Assembly (NCBI GenBank): GCA_030653935.1
Contig: JAURYL010000082.1
Span: 1-64,000, forward strand
From: Pseudomonadota bacterium
GTDB taxonomy: Bacteria > Pseudomonadota > Gammaproteobacteria > Burkholderiales > Thiobacillaceae
Reading direction: 5' to 3'
DNA length: 64,000 nt
Shown: piece by piece, positions 9,116 through 16,759 of the stretch
How the letters are laid out: each line of letters begins with the position of its first letter
Position numbering within the stretch: position 1 is the first letter of the stretch
Notes under the pieces: model-generated
What the model was told of the DNA's origin: nothing
Database searches by the model: none
What the model saw: the letters and a program-made list of their open reading frames with translations, nothing else
Position numbers and translations under genes: made by a program

Positions 9116-9973
9116 TCATCCCAGCCAGATGCGCAGCAGCTCATCGCCCCAGAACAGGGCAATGAGTCCGCCCAGGACCAGCCAGGGGCCGAAGGGAATG
9201 GGTTTGGCGCGGTCATGACCGGCGAACAGGATCAGGCTGATGCCGACAATGGCGCCGGAAAAACTGGCGGCGAGCAGGATCGGCAGCAGCATCTTCCAGC
9301 CCATCCAGGCGCCGAGGGCGGCGAGCAGCTTGAAGTCGCCGAAGCCCATGCCTTCCTTGCCGGTAATCAGCTTGAACAGGTGGTACACCGACCATAGCGA
9401 AAGGTAGCCGGCGATGGCGCCGATCACGGCTTCCGGCAGGGGCACCAGGCCGCCTTCCAGATTGAACAGCAGGCCGGCCCAGGCCAGGGGCAGGGTGATG
9501 TTGTCGGGCAGCAATCGGGTATCGAGGTCGATGAAGGCGAGCGCGACCAAACTGGCGAGCAGCAGGCAGATGGCCGGCGTCACCCAGGTGGCGCCCCAGC
9601 GCCAGGCGGCATAGCCGAACAGCAGGCCGGTGAGCGCCTCGACCAGAGGATAGCGGGCGGTGATGGCCATGCCGCAGGCGCTGCAACGGCCTCGCAGAAA
9701 CAACCAGCTCAGGATCGGGATGTTCTCGTACCAGGCGATCTGGTGGCCGCAACGGGGGCAGGCAGAGCGCGGCTTGACCAGGTTGTAGGAAATGCTGGCC
9801 GCCGCCGCCGGGGCTTGTTCGCTGTCCAGCCAAGCGCACTGTTCGCGCCATTCCCGCTCGATCATGATCGGCAGGCGATGGATGACCACGTTGAGAAAGC
9901 TGCCGATCAGCAGGCCGAGGATGACGGCGAGCGAAATCAGCGCGGTAGGTTGGCTGGAGAGAAGTTCGAGCAT
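9116..9973 (-). CDS. pilD: Prepilin peptidase / N-methyltransferase PilD
   Basis: PilD cleaves and N-methylates type IV prepilins in the inner membrane. The 285-residue protein has about eight hydrophobic segments, a cytoplasmic loop with the tetracysteine Cys72, Cys75, Cys97, Cys100 (CPRCG and CSACG) needed for methyltransferase activity, and the aspartyl protease signatures FIDLDTRLLPD (about 147-157) and GMGFGDFKL (about 212). It lies downstream of pilC, from which it is separated by a terminator-like hairpin, so it may have its own promoter or lower expression. The order pilB-pilC-pilD is the standard one. Confidence 0.96.
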   Translation of the reverse strand: MLELLSSQPTALISLAVILGLLIGSFLNVVIHRLPIMIEREWREQCAWLDSEQAPAAAASISYNLVKPRSACPRCGHQIAWYENIPILSWLFLRGRCSACGMAITARYPLVEALTGLLFGYAAWRWGATWVTPAICLLLASLVALAFIDLDTRLLPDNITLPLAWAGLLFNLEGGLVPLPEAVIGAIAGYLSLWSVYHLFKLITGKEGMGFGDFKLLAALGAWMGWKMLLPILLAASFSGAIVGISLILFAGHDRAKPIPFGPWLVLGGLIALFWGDELLRIWLG

Positions 9974-9994
9974 GCTGGGACGGCGACGGCGGTA

Positions 9995-10020
9995 AATAAA
10001 AAAGCCGGCGGGACGCCGGC
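9995..10020 (-). terminator. Terminator after pilC (repeat-derived)
   Basis: On the minus strand GCCGGC, a 5-nt loop and GCCGGC are followed by a T-run (TTTTTTATTT), directly after the pilC stop at 10027. The hairpin belongs to the dispersed GCCGGCGCTAC family seen also at 3876 and 45310, so a repeat doubles as terminator. Confidence 0.7.
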
Positions 10021-10026
10021 GCTACG

Positions 10027-11238
10027 TTAAACCACCGATCCCATCTTGAAGATGGGCAGGTACATGGCGATGACGATGCCGCCGATGAGCGTGCCCAGGA
10101 TCACCATGATGAATGGCTCCATGAGGCTGGAGATGCCGGCCACGGCGTCGTCGACTTCACGCTCGTAATAGTCGGCCACCTTGGACAGCATGGAATCGAG
10201 CGCGCCGGATTCTTCGCCGATGGCGACCATCTGGATCAGCATGTTGGGGAACACCCCCGCGCCCTGCAACGAGTTCGCCAGGCTGGAGCCGGTGGCGACC
10301 TGGCTGCGGATCTTCTGGGTGGCCTCCATGTAGACATGATTGCCGGCGGCGCCGGCAACCGAGTCGAGCGCTTCCACCATTGGGACGCCGGCGGCGAACA
10401 TCGAGGCGAAGGTGCGCGACCAGCGCGCCACCGTGGCTTTCTCGATGAGCGGACCGAATACCGGAACTTTCAGCATCCAGGCATCCATCTTGGCGCGAAA
10501 GCCCGGGTTGCGCTTCCATGCCTGCATGAGCATGAAAACACTGCCGCCGATGCCCGCGAAGATCAGATACCAGTAATTCACGAACAGGTCGGAGATGTGC
10601 AGCACGATCATGGTCAGCCCCGGCAGGTCGGCGCCGGCCTTGCCGTAGAGATCCTTGAACGCGGGAATCACGAACAACATGATGCCGGCGGTGATGACGA
10701 AGGCCACGATCAGCACGGTGATCGGATAGAACAGGGCGGATTTGATCTGGCCCTTCAAGGCCAGCATCTTTTCTTTGTAAGTGGCGACCCGGTCGAGCAC
10801 GGAATCGAGAATACCGGCCTGTTCGCCGGCGTGGACCAGGTTGCAATAGAGCCCGTCGAAATATTGAGGATGCTTGCGGAAGGCGGCGTTCATGCTGGTG
10901 CCGGTTTCCACGTCGGATTTGATGTCGCCGAGCAGGCGTTGCAGTGCCGCGTTGCTGTGGCTGCGGGCGGAAATATCAAAGGCCTGCAACAGGGGCACGC
11001 CGGCCTTGAGCATGGTGGCGAGCTGGCGAGTGAACAGGGCGATGTCTTTTTCCGTGATCTTCTGAGCGCGCGCGAACAATCCCTGTTTGCTGACCTTCTG
11101 CGCATTGATGCCCTGCCGGCGCAGGGTCTGGCGGACGAAGGCCTCGCCCGGCGCCAGCATCTGGCCCTTGACCTTTTTGCCGCTCTTGTCGGTCCCTTCC
11201 CAGAGAAAGGGGAGTTCCTGTGTCTTGGCCATCGCCAT
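10027..11238 (-). CDS. pilC: Type IV pilus inner-membrane platform protein PilC
   Basis: PilC is the GspF-type platform protein on which the PilB ATPase acts. The 403-residue protein shows the two GspF domains: the first (about 70-195) with FTRQLATMLKAGVPLLQAF and GEQAG, the second (about 275-395) with TFASMFAAGVPMVEALD and IGEESGALD. Hydrophobic segments near 170-195, 215-245 and 375-400 are the membrane helices. The start at 11238 (ATG GCG ATG) has AAGGG 14 nt upstream; the frame extends further, but only into a repeat element. That 158-bp inverted-repeat element fills the pilB-pilC gap and must be transcribed with the operon. Confidence 0.96.
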   Translation of the reverse strand: MAMAKTQELPFLWEGTDKSGKKVKGQMLAPGEAFVRQTLRRQGINAQKVSKQGLFARAQKITEKDIALFTRQLATMLKAGVPLLQAFDISARSHSNAALQRLLGDIKSDVETGTSMNAAFRKHPQYFDGLYCNLVHAGEQAGILDSVLDRVATYKEKMLALKGQIKSALFYPITVLIVAFVITAGIMLFVIPAFKDLYGKAGADLPGLTMIVLHISDLFVNYWYLIFAGIGGSVFMLMQAWKRNPGFRAKMDAWMLKVPVFGPLIEKATVARWSRTFASMFAAGVPMVEALDSVAGAAGNHVYMEATQKIRSQVATGSSLANSLQGAGVFPNMLIQMVAIGEESGALDSMLSKVADYYEREVDDAVAGISSLMEPFIMVILGTLIGGIVIAMYLPIFKMGSVV

Positions 11239-11256
11239 GCTGGTTCGTTTCCCTTG

Positions 11257-11414
11257 GGGCTCGTTAATGAATAACCTGAACGTTCTGGCTGCGCCATCGG
11301 GCGCGCTGCCGCGTTGCTGGTCGCTTGCAGGGAGTGGCCATGCGCGCAACCAGCGCCTTGCATCGCATCCCGCTAACGTACCCATAATCGTCCAGGTTAT
11401 TCATTAACGAGCCC
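11257..11414. repeat. 158-bp element with 22-bp perfect terminal inverted repeats (copy 1)
   Basis: The ends 11257-11278 and 11393-11414 are perfect inverted repeats, starting GGGCTCGTTAATGAATAACC; allowing one mismatch they extend to 26 bp. The right end directly abuts the pilB stop codon (11415-11417) and the left end is 18 bp before the pilC ATG. The interior, read on the minus strand, matches a second element at 49415-49574 over most of its length, sharing blocks such as TGCGATGCAAGGCGC, CAACGCGGCAGCG and GCAGCCAGAA. I see no open frame inside. It could be a non-autonomous transposable element (MITE) or a structured RNA. Confidence 0.85.
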
Positions 11415-13136
11415 TTATTCGTTGGTGACGGCGAGGACTTCTTCCAACGAAGTCAGTCCTTGCTTGACCTTGAGCAGCCCGGCCTGGCGCAGGTTGAGCA
11501 CGCCCTCCCGCTCTGCCTGCTGGGCGATTTCAAGCGTGGAGCCGTTTTTCAAGATGATGCGGTGGATTTCCTCGGTGACCGGCATGACCTGGTAGATGCC
11601 GACTCGGCCCTTATAGCCGGTCTGCTTGCAGAGGTCGCAGCCCACCGCCGAATACGGCTGCCAGGAGTCGTCGAGATCGGACTCGGCGAAGCCGGCGGTG
11701 AGTAGCGCCTCCGAGGGGATTTCGATCGGTTTGCGGCAGTTGGGACAGAGGCGCCGACCCAGGCGCTGCGCGGTGATGAGGTGTACCGATGCGGCGACGT
11801 TATAGCTGGGAATGCCCATATTGATCAGGCGGGTCAGGGTCGAGGGCGCGTCGTTGGTGTGCAGGGTGGAGAGCACCATGTGGCCGGTTTGCGCGGCCTT
11901 GATGGCGATGTCGCCGGTTTCATGGTCGCGGATCTCGCCGACCATGATGATGTCCGGGTCCTGGCGCAGGAAGGCTTTCATGGCGGTGGCGAAACCCAGG
12001 CCCGCCTTTTCATTGACGTTGACCTGGTTGATACCGCCGAGCTGGATTTCCACGGGGTCTTCGACGGTGGAAATGTTCACGCCCGGCTGGTTCAGGATGT
12101 TCAGGCAGGAATACAGCGAAACGGTCTTGCCGGAGCCGGTGGGGCCGGTGACCAGCACCATGCCGTAGGGCCGCACGATGGCGTCGGTGAGCAGCTTCAG
12201 TTGCTCGGGTTCGTAGCCCAGTTTTTCGATCCCCATGGTCGCGGAGGTCGAATCCAGGATACGCATGACGATCTTTTCGCCATACAGCGTCGGCAGGGTG
12301 GAAACCCGGAAGTCGATCGCCTTGTTGCGCGACAGGACCAGCTTCATGCGGCCGTCCTGCGGGACCCGTTTTTCCGAGATATCCAGCTTGGAAATGACCT
12401 TGATCCGCGAGGCGATTTTTTCCTTGATCGCCAACGGTGGCTGCGCGATTTCGTAGAGCAGGCCATCGAGGCGGTAGCGAATGCGATAGTTTTTTTCGTA
12501 GGGCTCGAAGTGGATATCGGAGGCGCCGCTGTTGACGGCGTCCAGCATCATTTTCTGCAAATACTTGACCACCGGCGCGTCGTCGATGTCCACCGCCGCC
12601 GCCGTGGTGGCGGCATCCATCGCCTCGTCGTCGCTGAATTCGAGGTTGAGATCCTCGGTTTCAATGGTCTTGAGGATGTTGTCCTCGGTCGCCTCGCCGT
12701 ACTGATCCAGCCAGCGCCCGAGTTTGTCGTCCTCGACCACCACCGCGTCGACGATCAGACCGGTCTGGAACTTGATGTCGTCCAGCGCCTGCAGGTTGCT
12801 CGGGTCGGAGAGGGCGACGAACATCCGGTTGCCGCGCTGCGTGATGGGCAGCACCCGGTGCTTGGCGAGCAGCTTGGCGTCCACCGGCCCCCTGGGCAGG
12901 ACCGAGGGGTCCAGCGCGTCCAGGTTGAGGAAGGGCAGGCCGAAGGTTACGGCGGCGAAGGCGGCAATCTGGTCGGCGCGAAAACGGCGTGTTCGAAGCA
13001 GGGTGGCGAGCGTGCTCTCGCCGCTACCGCGTGCCTGATTCTGTAGTGACTCGCCCTCCTCCGGCGTCAGCAGGCCCTGGGTGACCAGGGCCCGGCACAA
13101 GCCGGTGAGATTGGCGCCGATGGTTACCGCGACCAT
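11415..13136 (-). CDS. pilB: Type IV pilus assembly ATPase PilB
   Basis: PilB powers pilus extension. The 573-residue protein has an N-terminal MshEN/GspE-N domain (about 10-150), then the secretion ATPase domain: DIHFEPYEKNYRIRYRLDG near 208, Walker A GPTGSGKT near 329, Asp box and Walker B (IIMVGEIRD near 395), His box STLHTND, and a zinc tetracysteine, CPNC near 463 and CDLC near 498. The ATG at 13136 has GGGAG upstream. N-terminal MshEN domains in this family can bind c-di-GMP, which would fit the c-di-GMP genes nearby, but I did not verify the binding motif. A repeat element begins directly at its stop codon. Confidence 0.97.
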   Translation of the reverse strand: MVAVTIGANLTGLCRALVTQGLLTPEEGESLQNQARGSGESTLATLLRTRRFRADQIAAFAAVTFGLPFLNLDALDPSVLPRGPVDAKLLAKHRVLPITQRGNRMFVALSDPSNLQALDDIKFQTGLIVDAVVVEDDKLGRWLDQYGEATEDNILKTIETEDLNLEFSDDEAMDAATTAAAVDIDDAPVVKYLQKMMLDAVNSGASDIHFEPYEKNYRIRYRLDGLLYEIAQPPLAIKEKIASRIKVISKLDISEKRVPQDGRMKLVLSRNKAIDFRVSTLPTLYGEKIVMRILDSTSATMGIEKLGYEPEQLKLLTDAIVRPYGMVLVTGPTGSGKTVSLYSCLNILNQPGVNISTVEDPVEIQLGGINQVNVNEKAGLGFATAMKAFLRQDPDIIMVGEIRDHETGDIAIKAAQTGHMVLSTLHTNDAPSTLTRLINMGIPSYNVAASVHLITAQRLGRRLCPNCRKPIEIPSEALLTAGFAESDLDDSWQPYSAVGCDLCKQTGYKGRVGIYQVMPVTEEIHRIILKNGSTLEIAQQAEREGVLNLRQAGLLKVKQGLTSLEEVLAVTNE

Positions 13137-13205
13137 GCCACTACCACTCCCGAGATTTCATTGACTCGGCGGATGTTGCACACCGAGGTTTGAAATGTAA
13201 AGCAA

Positions 13206-14489
13206 TCATGTACTTGAATTGCCGCTGGGCCTGCGCTGCCCGATTCGCGCGGTTTTCACCATGCGACCGAGAACCTGCATGATTTCCATGGGATAACCCG
13301 CGATCATCACGCTTACCCCGGGTTCCGGCATGGCCTCCAGCTTGTCCAGAATCAGGCCATTGAGCGTGCGGGCACCGTCGACCGGCAGATCCAGTTTCAA
13401 CTTGCGATTGAGTTCGCGCACCGACATCGCGCCTTCCACCAGATAACTGCCATCCTCCTGCGGCAGGCTGGTGTTCTGGGCGCCCGGGCGCAGGCTGGCG
13501 AATTCGCCGACGATTTCCTCCAGGATGTCCTCCAGGGTGACCAAGCCGAGCAACTCACCGTATTCATCCACCACCAGGCCGACCGATTGGCGCGTGGCCT
13601 GGAATTGTTCGAGCTGGGTATAGAGATTGGTGTCCGAGGGAATGAAGTAGGGCGCGCGCAAGGCTTCGCGCAGTACTTCCATATCGAAATCATCTTCATG
13701 GATACGGGCCAACACCCGGCGCACATGCAGCACCCCCACCAGGTTGTTGGACTCGCCTTCGTAGACGGGAAGGCGGGCATGATGGCTGGTGGCGATCTGA
13801 TGGACGAGCTCATTCATCTCGGTGCCGAGATCGAGGGCTTCGATCTGGCCGCGCGGCACCATGACATCGTCGACGGTGATGTGCTCCAGATCGAACAGGT
13901 TGAGCAGAATGCCGCGATGCTGCGCCGGCAGGAAATTGCCCGACTCGGCCAGCAGTGTGCGCAATTCCTCGACGCCCATGCTGTTGCCGGAGGCCGCTTG
14001 CGGGTCCAGGCGCATCAGTTTCAGCAGACGCTGCACGAACAGATTGACGAACCAGATCGCGGGATAGGTGAGCCGCAGCAGCGGCGCCAGGATGTAACTG
14101 GCCGCCGGCGCGATGCGATCCGGATAGGAGGCGCCGATCACCTTGGGGGTCACCTCGGAGAACACCAGAATCAGAAAGGTGACCGTCAGGGTGGATAAGG
14201 TCAGCGCCATCTCGTTCTGGCCGAACAGGCGGAAGGCGATGATGGTGACCAGGGAGGCGGCGGCGGCATTGATCAGGTTGTTGCCGAGCAGAATCACACC
14301 GAGCAGCTTGTCGGTATTGGACAGCAGCCATTCCGCCAGCTTGGCGCCACGATTGCCCGCTTTGGCCAGGGTGCGCAGGCGGTAACGGTTCACCGCCATC
14401 ATGCTGGTTTCCGACATCGAGAAGAAACCGGAGAGCACCAGCATTACAACGAGGACGCCGAAAAGCGCCTCTAAAGGGATTGAGTCCAA
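13206..14489 (-). CDS. CorC/HlyC-type transporter-associated protein (DUF21, CBS pair, CorC domain)
   Basis: The 427-residue protein has an N-terminal DUF21 domain with three or four membrane helices (about 1-150; LSGFFSMSETSMMAVNRYRL is the conserved start), a tandem CBS pair (about 205-330; VMVPRGQIEALD, GLVTLEDILEEIVGE) and a C-terminal CorC_HlyC domain (about 340-420). This is the YfjD/CorB architecture linked to Mg2+/Co2+ homeostasis and ion export. The predicted start is a TTG at 14489 with only a weak ribosome site. It follows the GGDEF-EAL gene on the same strand after 87 bp containing a small perfect hairpin (14531-14548), so it probably has its own transcript. Confidence 0.88.
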   Translation of the reverse strand: MDSIPLEALFGVLVVMLVLSGFFSMSETSMMAVNRYRLRTLAKAGNRGAKLAEWLLSNTDKLLGVILLGNNLINAAAASLVTIIAFRLFGQNEMALTLSTLTVTFLILVFSEVTPKVIGASYPDRIAPAASYILAPLLRLTYPAIWFVNLFVQRLLKLMRLDPQAASGNSMGVEELRTLLAESGNFLPAQHRGILLNLFDLEHITVDDVMVPRGQIEALDLGTEMNELVHQIATSHHARLPVYEGESNNLVGVLHVRRVLARIHEDDFDMEVLREALRAPYFIPSDTNLYTQLEQFQATRQSVGLVVDEYGELLGLVTLEDILEEIVGEFASLRPGAQNTSLPQEDGSYLVEGAMSVRELNRKLKLDLPVDGARTLNGLILDKLEAMPEPGVSVMIAGYPMEIMQVLGRMVKTARIGQRRPSGNSST

Positions 14490-14576
14490 GACATAACCGG
14501 AGAGTGAGGGAGGCCCGAGTGTAGCAGCGCCCTCACGCCGACGTGAGGCCTGGCGGCGGCCCGCTCGTCGGTGGGG

Positions 14577-16709
14577 TCAGTGCAGTTGCAGTAATCCGGT
14601 GGCGTCGCATGCGGCGACGGGGCGGCTGAACAGATAGCCCTGATAGGCGTCGCAGCCGATCGATTCGAGATAGTCGAGCTGTGTTTTGGTTTCCACGCCC
14701 TCGGCGACCACGTTCAGGCGCAGGCCTTTGGCCATGGCGGTGATGCCCGCGACGATGGTGCCGCCGTTGCTTGGGGCGATCAGGTCTTGAATGAAGCTGC
14801 GGTCGATCTTGAGGGTGTGCACCGGCAGTTTCTTGAGGTAGGAAAGCGAGGAATAGCCGGTGCCGAAATCATCGATGGAGATTTCCACGCCCTGGTCCGC
14901 GAGTCGACGCAGCTTTTCGATGGCGCCTTCCATGTCGCGCATCAGAGTACTTTCGGTGAGTTCGATTTCGATGCCTTGTCCATCGATGCCGTGGTCATGC
15001 AGCGACTGGATGAATTTATCGACGAAATGCGGATGCTCGATCTGGCGCGCGGAGAGATTCACGCCCAGGGTGACCGGCGGCAGTTTCGCGGCGCGCCAGG
15101 ACAGGGCCTGTTTGCAGGCGGCATCCAGCACCCATTCGCTGATCGGCGCGATGAGGCCGCATTCCTCGGCGATGGGAATGAAGTCGTTGGGGGAAACCAG
15201 GCCACGTTCCGGGTGGTGCCAGCGGATTAGTGCTTCCATGCCGCGGATGCGCTGGCTCTGGATGTCCACTTGCGGCTGGTAATACAGCTCGAATTCGCCG
15301 CGCGCGAGGGCATGGCGCATGTCGTTCTCCACCGCCAGACGACCGGTGAGCGAGTGGCGCAGGTCGTGGGTGAAGAAACGGAAGTCGTTCCGGCCATGGT
15401 CCTTGGCGTGATACATAGCCAGGTCGGCGTGCTTGACCAGGGTTTCCAGGTTGTCGCCATCGTCCGGGTAGACGGCGATGCCGATGCTCATGCCGGAATA
15501 GATTTCATTGCCGTCGATGAGGAAGGGTTGTTGCAGCGAGGTGATGATCTTTTGCGCGATGAAGGCGGCGTTGTCGCGCGAGCGGACACGCGGCAGCAAC
15601 AGCATGAATTCGTCACCACCGATGCGCGCCAGGGTGTCGCCTTCGCGGAGACTGTCGCGCAGGCGTTGCGCCATGCCTTGCAGCAGGCCGTCGCCGACCA
15701 GATGGCCGAGGCTGTCGTTGACTACCTTGAAACGATCCATGTCGAGGAACATGACCGCCAGTGCCTGGCCGTGGCGGCGCGCCTGGGCGATGGCCTGGAT
15801 GACGCGGTCGTTGAACAGGGCGCGGTTGGGCAGGCCGGTGAGCAGGTCGTGATAGGCCTGGAAGGTGACGGTGGCCTCGGCCTGCTTGCGGGCGCTGATG
15901 TCGCGGGCGACGCCGTAGGTGCCGAGGAATTCGCCGCTGCCATCCGGGCGCGGGCGATACATGCCCATCGCCGAGATTTCGACCATGACGCCACCATCGC
16001 CTTCGCCGCTGAGCAGGTCTTCCTTGCGCTTGAGACGGAGCTCGGCGTTGTGTGTGGCGCGGGTGCCGGTGCGGCGTTCGTTGAAAAGATAACGCGCGTT
16101 CTCACGCTCGTCCTCGGGGACAACGATTTCATAGTGTCGCCCCACCAGTTCATCCGGCGGGTAGCCGAGCACCTGGCTGACGCGCTCGTTGAGAAAGGTG
16201 AATTCGCCGTTGCCGTCGAGGGTATAGATCACGTCCGGAGAGGTGTTGATGAGCAGACGGTGCCACTGTTCCGAATGCTCCAGTTGCCGTTGCATCTGCT
16301 GGTTGTCGCGGGCGAGGCGAACCTTCTGGGCGGCGTTGCGCAGCGTCTTGATCAGTTCTTCCGGTTCGCACGGTTTGCGCAAGTAGTCGTAGGCGCCCAG
16401 GCGGATGCAGTTGATCGCGGAATCGATCTGGCTGTTGCCGCTCATGATGATGACCAGGGTGCCGGGATGCCGCTCGCGCAGGGAGGCCAGCAGATCATGG
16501 CCGCTGGCGTCGGGCAGGCGCAGGTCGAGCAGAACCAGATCGTAGCTTTGCCGCGCCAGCAGGGCGCGCGCTTGCGCTCCAGTCAGCGCGGTGTCGATCC
16601 GGTGCAGGTGCGGCGCCAGCAGCAGGCGCGAGCTCTCCAGGTAGCGCGGCTCATCCTCGATGATGAGCAGGCTGACAAGCGGGGAGGCGAGTTCGGGATC
16701 AGAGTGCAC
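14577..16709 (-). CDS. Response regulator with PAS, GGDEF and EAL domains
   Basis: The 710-residue cytoplasmic protein has a receiver domain (about 12-125; phospho-acceptor Asp62 in LLDLRLPD, Lys in YLRKPCEP), a PAS domain (about 150-275), a GGDEF domain with intact GGDEF at 364-368 and an RxxD inhibitory site (REGD) five residues upstream, and an EAL domain starting at GMEALIRW near 490 with intact NLSARQ, ELTES, DDFGTGYSS, KIDRSFI and AEGVET. Both synthesis and hydrolysis of c-di-GMP are possible on sequence. It begins 50 bp after the stop of an HDOD histidine kinase on the same strand, so the two probably form a two-component pair. Confidence 0.93.
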   Translation of the reverse strand: MHSDPELASPLVSLLIIEDEPRYLESSRLLLAPHLHRIDTALTGAQARALLARQSYDLVLLDLRLPDASGHDLLASLRERHPGTLVIIMSGNSQIDSAINCIRLGAYDYLRKPCEPEELIKTLRNAAQKVRLARDNQQMQRQLEHSEQWHRLLINTSPDVIYTLDGNGEFTFLNERVSQVLGYPPDELVGRHYEIVVPEDERENARYLFNERRTGTRATHNAELRLKRKEDLLSGEGDGGVMVEISAMGMYRPRPDGSGEFLGTYGVARDISARKQAEATVTFQAYHDLLTGLPNRALFNDRVIQAIAQARRHGQALAVMFLDMDRFKVVNDSLGHLVGDGLLQGMAQRLRDSLREGDTLARIGGDEFMLLLPRVRSRDNAAFIAQKIITSLQQPFLIDGNEIYSGMSIGIAVYPDDGDNLETLVKHADLAMYHAKDHGRNDFRFFTHDLRHSLTGRLAVENDMRHALARGEFELYYQPQVDIQSQRIRGMEALIRWHHPERGLVSPNDFIPIAEECGLIAPISEWVLDAACKQALSWRAAKLPPVTLGVNLSARQIEHPHFVDKFIQSLHDHGIDGQGIEIELTESTLMRDMEGAIEKLRRLADQGVEISIDDFGTGYSSLSYLKKLPVHTLKIDRSFIQDLIAPSNGGTIVAGITAMAKGLRLNVVAEGVETKTQLDYLESIGCDAYQGYLFSRPVAACDATGLLQLH

Positions 16710-16759
16710 CGGCAGCCTTGATGTCTGGGGTGGGGTGGGGTGGGCGCCGAAGCCGCCTG

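Noticed and set aside
11257-11414. Invertible promoter switch between pilB and pilC
   Set aside because: Inverted repeats would allow it, but a diverged second copy exists at 49415-49574 and no recombinase is nearby, so a dispersed element fits better.
11257-11414. c-di-GMP riboswitch in the pil and GGDEF gaps
   Set aside because: The context tempted this, but I do not see the GEMM core motifs, and the two copies lie in opposite orientation relative to the genes.
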